Shown here piece after piece: positions 28,656-37,068 of a stretch of DNA of 37,068 nt. Both the position numbers and the translations under genes were made by a program. Each line of letters begins with the position of its first letter. Position 1 is the first letter of the stretch. The notes under the pieces were generated by a model. The model made no database searches, had not been told where the DNA came from, and was given only the letters and a program-made list of their open reading frames with translations. Source of the stretch: a virus; the IMG/VR virus record IMGVR_UViG_3300045051_000462, positions 1-37,068 of that record. One strand, written 5' to 3'.

Positions 28656-30230
28656 CTAGTAAGCACTACCTAGACTAACTCTACGCCAATTCTGGGTAGA
28701 TACAGTGTTAGCGGCTGTACAGATATATAAATAGCTTGCATCTGCAAAAAGTGTCCTAGCATTGGCGACCGTGCCATCTACTCCGCCTGTCATGTTATTA
28801 CCAGCCCAGGTTAAGTTAGTGCCGGATTTAGCCAAGGCAATCGAGTTAGCAGCAGTACCTTTAGTTTTAGCTGTAACTGTCATGGTGGAAGCACTAGCCT
28901 TAGCAGCGGTTACGGTTGAATGAGCTGTAGTACCCGTTCCGTAAGTGGTACCCTCGCCCGTATCAGCAGTAATAGCCGATACCAGGTTATCAATACAAGC
29001 TTCAGCAGATACCCCGATTAAAACATCATGGGCAGCCTGAGCGCCTTCGCCTCCAGCCAGTGTAGTACCTCCAAAAGAGGCATTAGCCATAGTAGTAGTA
29101 GTAGCAATAGCATTACCAGCATCACCGGTAGCAGAAGCCGTCACAGTCATTGTGGCTGCCGTTGCTTTAACAGCAGTGACTTGGGTATGGGCTACAGTTC
29201 CAGTAGAGTAGTTAGTGCCTTCACCAGCGGCATGAGTAATAGCAGCAACTAGATTATCGATACTACCTTCAGCGTTAGTACCAACTTTAACTTCATTAGC
29301 TACAGCATCTACGCCGTTGCCTAAAGTACCTCCAGTAAAGGAAGCACTGGCACAAGTTTCAGTAGTAGCAATTGAGTTACCAGCTACCCCAACAGATTTA
29401 GCAGTAACCGTCATGTTGTTGGTTGCCCTGACAGCAGTTACGGTTGGATGGACTACCGTACCAGTACTATAGGTAGATCCTTCACCGGCAGCATGAGTGA
29501 TGGCAGCAACTAAGTTATCAACACTATCGGCTACAGTAGCACCAATTTTGATTTCATTAACTACAGCGGGAGTACTCAAGTTAACAGTGAATTTGTACAT
29601 GACCCCGTCAATAGTTACTGTTTCCGCATCGGCAAAATTACTAGAAGTAGTTAGGGTACTATTGGCTTTAACTTCTGTTAATGCTGTTTTAAAAGTATAA
29701 GTTTTATTACCTATTACCACTTCTTCAGTATTTTGAGCGTTACCTGTAGTACTTAAAGTACCTACAGCAGCAGCGGCAGTACTAATTGCACTTTGGAAAG
29801 TATAGACAACCCCATCAATAGTCACGGTATTATTATCAGTAGGCAAACCGCCTACAGTTAATACCCTAGTAGCAGCTACCGCATTTACCGGGGTGCCGCT
29901 AGTTATTTCATTATTGTTGTTTACTAATTCCCAGGTAGCGCTATTCTCATCTCCTGTATTTTGATAAAGACCATTACCAGTAGCATCTTTATCAATAAAA
30001 ATGGCGCCTTTCTTAAATCCGGTTAATCCGGTCGGTAAGGTATTACCGGCAGCTCTAATGATTAATCCGTTAGCGTCTTTATCAATGATTTCGTTAGTTA
30101 AATATTGGGCTAATGAAGTTAAAAAGTTGGTTTCAGAAGCAAGCCTTAACCCAGAATCAATAGCAGAAATTCTATCTAATTCATCTTGTGTATTTTTCGG
30201 TAAATCTGATTTTATTTGAAAACTAGCCAT
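28656..30230 (-). CDS. Structural protein with three tandem repeats, 524 aa
   Basis: The first 105 residues are a helical and mixed domain. Then come three short blocks V-[TV]-I-[DG]-[GN]-x-x-Y-x-F (near 136, 171 and 204) and three long repeats of about 85 residues (about 225-308, 311-397, 400-484). Each has [IV]-G-x-x-A-x-x-x-[IV]-D-N-L-V-[AS]-A-I-T and T-V-T-A-x-x-x-G-x-A-x-N-[SA]-I-A. This repeat occurs in surface-exposed parts of phage tail and capsid proteins. The C-terminus is a small aromatic domain. Likely a trimeric fibre or decoration protein. The start lies behind a GAGG buried in a palindrome. Confidence 0.7.
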   Translation of the reverse strand: MASFQIKSDLPKNTQDELDRISAIDSGLRLASETNFLTSLAQYLTNEIIDKDANGLIIRAAGNTLPTGLTGFKKGAIFIDKDATGNGLYQNTGDENSATWELVNNNNEITSGTPVNAVAATRVLTVGGLPTDNNTVTIDGVVYTFQSAISTAAAAVGTLSTTGNAQNTEEVVIGNKTYTFKTALTEVKANSTLTTSSNFADAETVTIDGVMYKFTVNLSTPAVVNEIKIGATVADSVDNLVAAITHAAGEGSTYSTGTVVHPTVTAVRATNNMTVTAKSVGVAGNSIATTETCASASFTGGTLGNGVDAVANEVKVGTNAEGSIDNLVAAITHAAGEGTNYSTGTVAHTQVTAVKATAATMTVTASATGDAGNAIATTTTMANASFGGTTLAGGEGAQAAHDVLIGVSAEACIDNLVSAITADTGEGTTYGTGTTAHSTVTAAKASASTMTVTAKTKGTAANSIALAKSGTNLTWAGNNMTGGVDGTVANARTLFADASYLYICTAANTVSTQNWRRVSLGSAY

Positions 30231-30231
30231 A

Positions 30232-30245
30232 AATCCTCGAGGATT
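30232..30245 (-). promoter_or_regulatory. Palindrome over a ribosome binding site
   Basis: AATCCTCGAGGATT is a perfect 14-base palindrome containing the GAGGAT ribosome site of the 524-aa gene. As RNA it can fold into a five-pair stem with TCGA loop and hide the site. Confidence 0.5.
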
Positions 30246-30256
30246 CGTAAATATTA

Positions 30257-30284
30257 ATAGGGGGAGTTTTTAGGCTCCCCCTAT
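30257..30284 (-). terminator. Strong hairpin after the coat gene
   Basis: ATAGGGGGAG and CTCCCCCTAT form a perfect 10-bp GC-rich stem with an eight-base loop 18 bases after the coat gene stop. The following TTAATATTTA is only a weak T run, so partial termination or 3' protection of the abundant coat mRNA is likely. Confidence 0.6.
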
Positions 30285-30301
30285 AAGTTCGATCTTAACT
30301 A

Positions 30302-31396
30302 TTAAAGCTTAAAGAAGCCTTCAGCTAATGCGGCTCTTCTAAGGTCAGGAACTTTAGCGCCCCAGACCGTCAAACCCTTGTAAGCTTTACCAAAGTTTCC
30401 AACCAGGTCTTCAATACCTGATTCAGTAAAGCCCATAGCTAAGGTAATACCGGATTTATGACCAGCTAAACAATGATAGCCATTGGTGGCATCACCAGTA
30501 ACTTGCTCATTAGAATAGCAATCAAAACCAGCTAATCTACCTACGTAGCCGTTTTGTACTTTATCCTGATAAGCAGAAGGTACCGGAGTAACTACTGGGT
30601 TAGCAGAATCACCTTGTAAGGCTAAGTTGAGGATATCAGCAGGAGCCACAAACCATCTGTCAGTTGTAGGCGCTTTTGCTTTATCCAAAACGGTCTTTAA
30701 ATCAACTAACTTATTATAGAAAGTTGATTTAGCAACCTGGACGGCTGTATTAGCTTGAACGATATAGGAAGAACCGCCAGAAATGGCACCGCCATCATAG
30801 GCAGAGACTTCATCATCACTATCGTTTTCAATCACGATAGAGGTGGCAGAAGCATAGCTCTTAACTCTATACCATTTAGTATGTCCGGTAGCTTTAAAGC
30901 CTTTACCGACCATAGCAGCAGTGAAGGTAGTGCCGTTACCAGTTACAGCGCCGGTAGTGTTAGCTACAGCCACATCACCAGTCACATAATCGGTACCGAT
31001 TCTGTTTCCAGCAGCCACATCACCATATAAACCTAACACGTGGGCATCAATAGCTTCTTTTAGAGCATTGCCACATTGTTCGATCAAAGTACCAGATGGA
31101 TTTTTAATCCATGATTTAAATTGATCAAGAGATTTAATACGGAAATACCAAGCCTTCATCTGATCGGTCGTTAAAGATCCGATACTTTCATACACATCAT
31201 CTACAGTTAAATCAGCACCACTATAAGTCTTCAAACCAACTGCACCAAAAGTCATGATGTTAACTTTTGATTGTTTGTCGGTAATATCACCTTCGTAATC
31301 TTGATTGGTGATATCTCGAGCTACAGCTTTTTGATAATATCTCTGAAGGACTCGCTGAGAAAAGCCTTCTGATAGTTTGGTCGCATAAGCGTTCAT
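30302..31396 (-). CDS. Major capsid protein (P22/HK97 type)
   Basis: 364 residues. The start (FSQRVLQRYYQKAVARDITN, DYEGDITDKQSKVNIMTFG) and the end (GFTESGIEDLVGNFGKAYKG, LTVWGAKVPDLRRAALAEG) have the pattern of P22-group coat proteins. A Gly/Thr/Ala-rich inserted domain lies at about 130-215. A long helix and the ALKEAIDAHVLGLYGD segment fit the HK97-fold spine. It follows an acidic scaffold gene and has its own promoter and strong downstream hairpin, as expected for the most abundant virion protein. GAGG precedes the ATG. Confidence 0.85.
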   Translation of the reverse strand: MNAYATKLSEGFSQRVLQRYYQKAVARDITNQDYEGDITDKQSKVNIMTFGAVGLKTYSGADLTVDDVYESIGSLTTDQMKAWYFRIKSLDQFKSWIKNPSGTLIEQCGNALKEAIDAHVLGLYGDVAAGNRIGTDYVTGDVAVANTTGAVTGNGTTFTAAMVGKGFKATGHTKWYRVKSYASATSIVIENDSDDEVSAYDGGAISGGSSYIVQANTAVQVAKSTFYNKLVDLKTVLDKAKAPTTDRWFVAPADILNLALQGDSANPVVTPVPSAYQDKVQNGYVGRLAGFDCYSNEQVTGDATNGYHCLAGHKSGITLAMGFTESGIEDLVGNFGKAYKGLTVWGAKVPDLRRAALAEGFFKL

Positions 31397-31471
31397 ACCA
31401 GAACCTCATAAATTAAATTAAATAATTTAACTCATGACCGTCCCGGTATGGGGTTAGGCGAGCTATATACT

Positions 31472-31504
31472 AGAGTAAGTAAAATTCTTGAGCTTGTCAA
31501 TAGG
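31472..31504 (-). promoter_or_regulatory. Promoter of the capsid gene
   Basis: TTGACA (31500-31495) and TACTCT (31477-31472) on the minus strand are 17 bp apart. The -35 lies in CCTATTGACAAGC (31504-31492), identical over 13 bases to the promoter at 4393-4405. It begins directly after the scaffold stop. Confidence 0.6.
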
Positions 31505-32377
31505 CTAGATAGTAATCTGTATTTTACCGGCTGCAACAAGCCTATTATATTCTCTAGGATTATTTTTCCTTAGTACTGATACCTTTTCAGCAGTCCAAGC
31601 GGGCTTAGTTTCGGTCTTTCCACCACCACTACCCGACAATAAAATCTCTTTCCGATTCTTATTTGGCTGATTGGGTTTAAGATCAAAAGAAAAAGCTCTT
31701 ACTAATACATCAAAATCTACCCCTATTCTTGTCTCTCTAGAGGCAAAGCGTCTAAAATCATCCTCTTTACCTTCTAAAGATGGGTAACTTTGCATATTAG
31801 TAGGATTATCTAGAAAGGTATCAATCTGGTCTAGCCAGTCGTCAACCTTCTTACCAGATAATAATGCTTCTTTTAACTTCTCATCCTTTAATCTGGAATG
31901 AAGCGTTCTTTTAGCCATCTGCTTATTAAAATCACTTAAGTCTTCCCATTCCGGGTACTCTTTCTTTAATTGCTCTTCACTTGGTTCCGGTAAAGATAAA
32001 GCGGCTTCAATAGCTTCATTCTGCTGTTTATTTCTAGACCGCAAAACAATTGCTTCTTTAGAAGCTTCAACATACCTATGCTCAATATCAGGATTGTCTT
32101 TAGTATCAGCTTTAACTTCAACCTTGGGAGTTACCGGCTTCCCTTTTTCTGACTCATCATCATTTGATTCTGATTGCTCATCATCATTCCCTTCATCTGT
32201 CGATTCATCTGATTTGCTTCCATCATCATCTGATTCTGTTTCATTTTCGCTTGACTCTGATGTGTCTTCTGGTTCATCGGCATTGACTGTACTTTCTTCA
32301 TCTTTTACCTCCATTGTGTCTAACTCTTCTATTGTTTTATCCACAGCATCGGCTGGGGTTTGGTTTGTTACCGGCAT
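31505..32377 (-). CDS. Scaffolding-like protein, 290 aa
   Basis: Residues 1-90 are an extreme Asp/Glu/Ser region (DEPEDTSESSENETESDDD). Then come helices (EASKEAIVLRSRNKQQNEAI) and a basic C-terminus (PREYNRLVAAGKIQITI), the standard layout of scaffolds that bind coat protein through a basic tail. It lies directly upstream of the coat gene. No protease motif was seen, so proteolytic maturation is not indicated. Confidence 0.7.
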   Translation of the reverse strand: MPVTNQTPADAVDKTIEELDTMEVKDEESTVNADEPEDTSESSENETESDDDGSKSDESTDEGNDDEQSESNDDESEKGKPVTPKVEVKADTKDNPDIEHRYVEASKEAIVLRSRNKQQNEAIEAALSLPEPSEEQLKKEYPEWEDLSDFNKQMAKRTLHSRLKDEKLKEALLSGKKVDDWLDQIDTFLDNPTNMQSYPSLEGKEDDFRRFASRETRIGVDFDVLVRAFSFDLKPNQPNKNRKEILLSGSGGGKTETKPAWTAEKVSVLRKNNPREYNRLVAAGKIQITI

Positions 32378-32418
32378 TTTGACCGTCCTTTCGGGTTTGG
32401 CTGCCTAAAATATATATT

Positions 32419-32802
32419 TTATTGTTTCCAATCTGGATCAGCGTTGTGATCATCTGTAGCGGGTTGTTGGGGTGTCTCTGGGCTAACAGGCTCTTTGTTT
32501 TCTTCAACTACTACTGTTTCCAACTTATCCGCTTCTTGAGGTGCTTCAACTGGTTGGGAATTCTCTTGAGGAACATTAGCAATAGTTTCCGCAACCTGAG
32601 CAGCTTCATTAATGACTTCCATTGGAGTCTGAATACTGCCACTTTTAAACTCAACCTCTCCTAAGACATTAGGGTATTTACTAATTTGTTCTGAAGTTAA
32701 ATAACTACTTCTCGCTTTCAAAAATGCAATATCAGCAGGGGTTAACTCAACTTCACTTTTAATTAATATTTGTTCTAAAGCTTTCTTTGCTTCTTCATTC
32801 AT
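32419..32802 (-). CDS. Hypothetical head-region protein, 127 aa
   Basis: AAGGAG precedes the ATG at 32802, 18 codons inside the longer frame. The first 50 residues are helical (KKALEQILIKSEVELTPADI, FLKARSSYLTSEQISKY); the rest is an acidic Pro/Glu/Gln/Val-rich tail. Position suggests a minor head or assembly factor. No family recognised. Confidence 0.6.
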   Translation of the reverse strand: MNEEAKKALEQILIKSEVELTPADIAFLKARSSYLTSEQISKYPNVLGEVEFKSGSIQTPMEVINEAAQVAETIANVPQENSQPVEAPQEADKLETVVVEENKEPVSPETPQQPATDDHNADPDWKQ

Positions 32803-32865
32803 AGTCGCACTCCTTAAATACTCATGTGTAAATAAAGTTAGCTCATCTGATAACAACTGTCAACT

Positions 32866-33201
32866 TTAACCACGCTTCTTAGCCTTTTCAATCCTAGCGG
32901 CTATCTCTTTCTCAGCCTTTTCTTTTTGTCTCTCTGGATAATATAGGAATGATTCAAACAATAAGTAATTTTCCAGTCGTGCCATTAACCGTTCTCTCTT
33001 CTTATCGGTAATATCGGTTAAGAATAATTGTTGTTCGGCAGCATACTTAAGATTCTTAATTAAATTCTTAAAGTCATCTACAGTTACCGACTTACCCCCA
33101 GAAATATCCCGTGATAATCTTTCATAATCGGCAAACTCATCACCAGTCATCTTGTCGACAGTTAACCCTAAAGTTTCCAATAACTCATCTAAGCTATTCA
33201 T
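32866..33201 (-). CDS. Hypothetical head-region protein, 111 aa
   Basis: Almost entirely helical, with a long basic C-terminal coiled coil (YYPERQKEKAEKEIAARIEK). It starts one base after the portal stop, so the two are coupled. Possibly a portal-associated assembly factor; no family recognised. Confidence 0.6.
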   Translation of the reverse strand: MNSLDELLETLGLTVDKMTGDEFADYERLSRDISGGKSVTVDDFKNLIKNLKYAAEQQLFLTDITDKKRERLMARLENYLLFESFLYYPERQKEKAEKEIAARIEKAKKRG

Positions 33202-33202
33202 A

Positions 33203-34939
33203 TCACGCCCCAGCCATTAATTGCGGTTGGTTCCCTTGTGGTAATTGTTGATTAGGTGGCATTTGTCCAGGCATTAATGCCGGATTCTGTTTGTCGTAAT
33301 CCATAACCTCTTTAACTTCAGAGGCGTTAAGTCCAGCAAACTCTAGCATGTGCTTATTGTAGATAGATATTAATGGCTGATTGGAAGGCATAGCAGATTT
33401 AGCCGCGTTAAGCTTCTGGATATCTTCAAGGGATTTGCTCACATCCTGATTAGCATCACGCACTTCAATTGTGTAGCCTTTCTTAGAGTACCAATCCTGA
33501 GGAGCTACTATTCTAGAATAATACTTGCTACTATTCCTACCCTTCTTAAACAACTCAACTTCGTCAATTAAATCAGGAGCAGCTTCTAACATCTTGACAT
33601 ACTTCAATCCTAAATCTTCCCATGATTCATTATAGAAAACTGACATGGATTTAACCCGCTCTTTAGCATTGGCAAGGGCTAATTGAATCTCACCCAAAGT
33701 TACCTTTGTTTGTTCTACCGCTCCCTGTTGGGCAGCAGTAGCAGCGCTAGCCTTTTCAGCTAATTTCATTAAGAAATCAATATAGGTTAAAGTTTCACCA
33801 ATATCAGCAATCTTAACCGGCATCATTACCTCGTTAGGATTACCTGGTACTGGATAATAGCCACCGGCTTCAGGGGTAAAGGTCTGGGGTACAAAGTCTT
33901 GAGACTTAGTAGCATCATAGTAATTCATGCCAAAATTAATCAAAGTCCGATTTTCTATGATCTGACTATACAAAATATTACCCACCTGATTGATTGGCCG
34001 TAAGATATCACCCACTCCATCGCTCCAAAAATCAGTCCGCTCCACATCATCACCCCATGAAGAAAAGGTAAGATGATTATGCCAAAAATCATCCTTAGTC
34101 TCACCTATAACTAAGTGAAGGGGTGCATCAGCTAATTTATAGGAATCTTCAGCCACCACATACAACCACAACACTTCTTTTTTAGAGTTAAGATCTTTCC
34201 GGTAATAATAATGTTCTGTTAATTCAACTACTGATTCACCTAAAATCGGGTCGGTTACGTCCAATTGGCCTAGTTCCTGCATCCTAGCAGATTTATCTAA
34301 TTGCTCTCTGGCGTTTTGTTCAGACTTTAATAAGCCCCGTTGGCTTTTCATATAATTTGCCAGTTTAATCAATTCACTCTTGTTATAGAAATCATTGGCC
34401 AGTAATTGACCCAATGATCGGTAAATATGGATATGAGCCATGTACCTAGCTGAATCTAAATCAGCAGGGTCAACAAACCTATCAACTAAAATATCTTGAG
34501 GATCACAAACTTCAAACTTGAAAGTACCATGACTTAAATTAAGTTTCTTGAATGTCCTACCGAATAGTAAAGCCTGTCTTTTATCTACAATATCTCTAAT
34601 CTTAATTTTATTTTGTCTTCCATCCCAATTCCATCGTTCATTAAAAAACACTTCTTTTTGATCATCATTATCTAGATTCTTAAAATAGATATGAGGCGCA
34701 TCATCAATGTCCTTAATCAAGGTTTTAATATCAGTCTTAAGAATAGGTAAATTAACTGTTTGTCTTTGAGTAAGTCTATTAGTTATCACCTTACTTCGGT
34801 GATACATATAAGTTTCATTCCAGTCAGAGTGTCTTCTTTCCCTAAAGTTCCAAGCCGCCTCTTTCTGTTCATTCAATATCACTACATCCCTATCCAAATC
34901 ATCCAATATTGTTCCTACGTTTACCGGTGAGTCTGCCAT
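33203..34939 (-). CDS. Portal protein
   Basis: The ATG at 34939 follows GGAGATTGAAT and is preferred over a TTG six bases upstream; the product is 578 residues. The protein has the P22-like portal plan: an N-terminal helical region, a stem (LFGRTFKKLNLSHGTFKFEV, DPQDILVDRFVDPAD), the clip/crown segment FWSDGVGDILRPINQVGNIL, and a long C-terminal helix region with Ala/Gln-rich barrel (KASAATAAQQGAVEQTKVTL). The end is a disordered Pro/Gln tail. It forms the dodecameric DNA gate and binds the terminase encoded just upstream. Confidence 0.85.
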   Translation of the reverse strand: MADSPVNVGTILDDLDRDVVILNEQKEAAWNFRERRHSDWNETYMYHRSKVITNRLTQRQTVNLPILKTDIKTLIKDIDDAPHIYFKNLDNDDQKEVFFNERWNWDGRQNKIKIRDIVDKRQALLFGRTFKKLNLSHGTFKFEVCDPQDILVDRFVDPADLDSARYMAHIHIYRSLGQLLANDFYNKSELIKLANYMKSQRGLLKSEQNAREQLDKSARMQELGQLDVTDPILGESVVELTEHYYYRKDLNSKKEVLWLYVVAEDSYKLADAPLHLVIGETKDDFWHNHLTFSSWGDDVERTDFWSDGVGDILRPINQVGNILYSQIIENRTLINFGMNYYDATKSQDFVPQTFTPEAGGYYPVPGNPNEVMMPVKIADIGETLTYIDFLMKLAEKASAATAAQQGAVEQTKVTLGEIQLALANAKERVKSMSVFYNESWEDLGLKYVKMLEAAPDLIDEVELFKKGRNSSKYYSRIVAPQDWYSKKGYTIEVRDANQDVSKSLEDIQKLNAAKSAMPSNQPLISIYNKHMLEFAGLNASEVKEVMDYDKQNPALMPGQMPPNQQLPQGNQPQLMAGA

Positions 34940-34953
34940 ATTCAATCTCCATG

Positions 34954-36375
34954 CTATAGATAAGAAACTTTATTAGCCCCAAACAAAATTAAAGCTGGGT
35001 CAACTTTATAGTAAACACTTTTAGATGAGTTTGCAAACGTCAAGGCTAAAGCATCAGCTATATCCGGAGACTCCACCCCCCGTTTTCTCATATCTTCTTT
35101 AGGTTCAAGCTTAATCTTGCCAGTATAGTCTTTCTTATATCGAATCTTTAACAGTTCCGACCAGTCGCCATTAGGGTCTAACATCCCCATCCGTTTTAAC
35201 CATACCGCTACCCCGTTTTTACCAGCGTAAATCTCAGCTCTAATATTTAAGCAATCATCCTCTAGGCCTCTTTCTCCTAACTTAACAGGGGTAATATCCA
35301 AGCCTCTACTTTTAAGATAATCAGTCACACCCCCACCTACCCCAGAATCATCAATGTATACCTCATTAGCCTTTACGCCATTCTCTGCCATATAGTTAAT
35401 AGTTCGATCACCTACACTAATTAAACTATCATCATGGTTCTTATCAAGTAACTTAGCATAGTTATCTGTTCTTAATACCCAAGCATTAAAGTTACGACCA
35501 CCCCTTGCCACATCCACCCCAATCCGCCTTACTCCTGCCTGTTCATTCTTTCTACCCTTAGCATTGGCTATATCTTCATCAGTAATCAAATACATCCACC
35601 CTGAATCATCAACCTCGGTAGCAGACGGAAATTTACACTCATACAACACCTTAAAAAATGAATACGGCCGGTTTTCTTCAATTACATCTTGAGTTATCCG
35701 CCCTTCTTCTAAACTCTTATAACAATCAATAATTACCTTCTTATACCTTGGGTCATGATATGAAGACAGAAAATGGTTACGACTAAAGGGATTACCAATC
35801 TTAACTAAAAAGTTTTTTTGTGGATTATCACCTAACATACGCATAACTAATGAATGGTCATTATCTTCAATTAAAGCCGATTCATCCTCTACCACATTTT
35901 CAGCTCCAAACCCCAACACCTCACTAGCTGAACCAATAAAGACTTCCCCAAAAGTCGGAATCATCTTTTTAGTTTGTTCATCAAAGACTTCACCGACTTT
36001 AAAAGTAATTCTATTTTTATTCCTATATCTTCTAATCTCATCAACCCTATCCCCTTTATCTGGTGTAAATCGTTTCTCAGTGTAATCATTATCAAAGATA
36101 TGTGATATCACATAATCCATAATGATTTTAGCTTTGTCTCTAGTGCCGGCAATAATCGCCCATTTCTCAGGGAAGGTAGCCGCCCTAGTCAAAACAGCCA
36201 ATCCAACAGTCATTGATTTACCAAACCTGGTATGGCACATCACATGCAATCTGTCTGTAGTCTTTGAAGCAATCGAGGTGAAAATTTCATCCTGCCCGCG
36301 AGTAAGAATGATTGGGTTGCCAGCTTGATCTTTAAAAAAAGCCTTAACCAGTTCTTGAGTTGCCGTTAACTGCAT
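34954..36375 (-). CDS. terL: Terminase large subunit
   Basis: 473 residues, a normal size. The N-terminal packaging ATPase has a Walker A-type loop CHTRFGKS (residues 47-54) and Walker B VVEDE (161-165, with D164 and E165). The C-terminal RNase H-like nuclease carries acidic residues in RIGVDVARGG (D288), VYIDDSGVGGG (D342/D343) and SPDIADALAL (D438/D441). It pumps DNA through the portal and cuts it. The start overlaps the small-subunit gene by 32 bases. All catalytic elements appear intact. Confidence 0.93.
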   Translation of the reverse strand: MQLTATQELVKAFFKDQAGNPIILTRGQDEIFTSIASKTTDRLHVMCHTRFGKSMTVGLAVLTRAATFPEKWAIIAGTRDKAKIIMDYVISHIFDNDYTEKRFTPDKGDRVDEIRRYRNKNRITFKVGEVFDEQTKKMIPTFGEVFIGSASEVLGFGAENVVEDESALIEDNDHSLVMRMLGDNPQKNFLVKIGNPFSRNHFLSSYHDPRYKKVIIDCYKSLEEGRITQDVIEENRPYSFFKVLYECKFPSATEVDDSGWMYLITDEDIANAKGRKNEQAGVRRIGVDVARGGRNFNAWVLRTDNYAKLLDKNHDDSLISVGDRTINYMAENGVKANEVYIDDSGVGGGVTDYLKSRGLDITPVKLGERGLEDDCLNIRAEIYAGKNGVAVWLKRMGMLDPNGDWSELLKIRYKKDYTGKIKLEPKEDMRKRGVESPDIADALALTFANSSKSVYYKVDPALILFGANKVSYL

Positions 36376-36754
36376 CTTGTTTTCCCACCCTTACTAAAAT
36401 ATCTTTGACCGCATCACCCAAGGCCGTTAATTCAGGGATACTAACACTACCGTTAAGAGTTTGGGGAGCTTTACCATAGACACGGGAAAGTAAGTTATCA
36501 ATTGCTTTGCCATCGGGTTTAGCTTTATATACCCTTTTCACGCCATCATTATCTTTGTCCTCATACCATAGCCCAAGAGCTAAATCAAACTGTGCATCAA
36601 GCAAAATACCAGTATTCTCTAGTATTCGTTGTCTCATCTCTTCTCTAGCTGTCTCGATCTCTATCGTTCTTTTGTTTTTGCTGCCAAATCTTCTACCCTG
36701 GCCGGGTCTTCTGCCACCCCATGTACGTACTAATGGTGATTGAGTTTCAGACAT
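36344..36754 (-). CDS. terS: Terminase small subunit-like protein
   Basis: 136 residues. It opens with WGGRRPGQGRRFGSKNKRTI, the AT-hook-like start common to phage small terminase and DUF5681-type proteins, followed by helices (REEMRQRILENTGILLDAQF) that would build the oligomer ring. It overlaps terL, which follows it, as in most phages. The small subunit recognises viral DNA and activates packaging. The assignment is by motif and position. Confidence 0.75.
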   Translation of the reverse strand: MSETQSPLVRTWGGRRPGQGRRFGSKNKRTIEIETAREEMRQRILENTGILLDAQFDLALGLWYEDKDNDGVKRVYKAKPDGKAIDNLLSRVYGKAPQTLNGSVSIPELTALGDAVKDILVRVGKQDAVNGNSRTG

Positions 36755-36762
36755 AATTAGTG

Positions 36763-36790
36763 ACTTATTTAATCAAACAAGCAAATAAGT
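36763..36790. repeat. Inverted repeat upstream of terS
   Basis: ACTTATTT and AAATAAGT form a perfect 8-bp inverted repeat with a 12-base spacer, 9 bases upstream of the small-terminase ATG. It might be an operator or a packaging-recognition site; no T run follows on the minus strand. Confidence 0.4.
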
Positions 36791-36814
36791 TTCACACTTA
36801 ACAATAAACCAATT

Positions 36815-37036
36815 TTACTGCTGTGTAAAGTCACCCTTGCTACGATCTTTTTTCAAAGCCTTTTCACCAATGGTTAAACCAGCCAGTTTAATTTCTTTAA
36901 TCTCTTCTTTCATGGTAATAAGTAGTAAAGCTTGAGCGCCCTTACCCCGCTCATTAAACACTTTCTTTACTACTTTATAAGGTAATTTTCTTATACTGCT
37001 ATATTGTCTTAATACTTTAGCCGTTTTTGAGTTCAT
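36815..37036 (-). CDS. Hypothetical basic protein, 73 aa
   Basis: GGAGGGATGGT lies ahead of the ATG. Lys-rich and helical (KTAKVLRQYSSIRKLPYKVV, MKEEIKEIKLAGLTIGEKAL). The N-terminal helix pair resembles small phage proteins placed before terminase genes, possibly DNA-binding, but no family is recognised. The 32 bases to its right hold only its ribosome site and upstream DNA. Confidence 0.6.
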   Translation of the reverse strand: MNSKTAKVLRQYSSIRKLPYKVVKKVFNERGKGAQALLLITMKEEIKEIKLAGLTIGEKALKKDRSKGDFTQQ

Positions 37037-37068
37037 ACCATCCCTCCTACAGATTGGCTTCTACAAAA

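Overview
The window is dominated by a tailed-phage genome, with almost every protein gene on the minus strand. Its left edge (1-468) carries the 3' end of a cas1 gene and a complete cas2 on the plus strand. The DNA is AT-rich with Shine-Dalgarno-led genes. The host cannot be proven from sequence alone. The phage's membrane-anchored transglycosylase-like protein (3724-4317) looks like the cell-wall lytic proteins common in Candidate Phyla Radiation (Patescibacteria) genomes, and a repeat-like hairpin beside cas2 resembles type V-A (Cas12a) repeats, so a CPR host is a reasonable but unproven guess. No integrase, lysogeny repressor, DNA polymerase, primase or helicase was recognised. The segment could be a prophage beside a host CRISPR locus, a phage carrying cas1-cas2, or a chimeric join near 470-615.

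Layout, read in the direction of phage transcription (right to left). Head genes (37036-30302): a small protein, terminase small and large subunits, portal, two small proteins, an acidic scaffold-like protein and a P22/HK97-type coat protein. Neck, tail and fibre genes (30230-19985): a structural protein with three ~85-residue repeats, a tail fibre with LamG and glycosidase-type beta-propeller regions, a nozzle-like propeller protein, a second fibre and a head-tail adaptor. No tail tube, sheath or tape measure is visible, so a short-tailed virion is likely. Ejected or internal proteins (19981-14431): a 1095-aa polyvalent-type protein with two ADP-ribosyltransferase-like regions, then a 753-aa partner. 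Lysis (14431-12382): a TM/coiled-coil protein, an M23 peptidase with a C-terminal membrane anchor, a TM protein and a holin-like protein, closed by a bidirectional terminator.

A 2.4-kb island (9.98-12.38 kb) is unusually rich in RNA signals: a tRNA-Asn, a minus-strand region with two long inverted-repeat helices (17 and 26 bp), a leader with mutually exclusive terminator and anti-terminator folds ahead of a two-gene operon, divergent promoters, an HNH nuclease gene, and three compact promoter-to-terminator units that would make RNAs of about 70-95 nt.

The early/accessory region (9977-616) is a tight minus-strand run of about 27 small genes behind a consensus promoter with a palindrome in its spacer. 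Most are unrecognised. Exceptions are a VRR-NUC nuclease, an Acb2/Tad1-type hairpin protein (candidate nucleotide-signal sponge against CBASS/Thoeris), a sigma-region-4-like HTH, a KGG-repeat protein, zinc-ribbon proteins, the transglycosylase-like protein and a protein with a GC-rich alanine-repeat tail. Five or six very small ORFs (36-57 aa) with good ribosome sites or stop-start overlaps fill most gaps.
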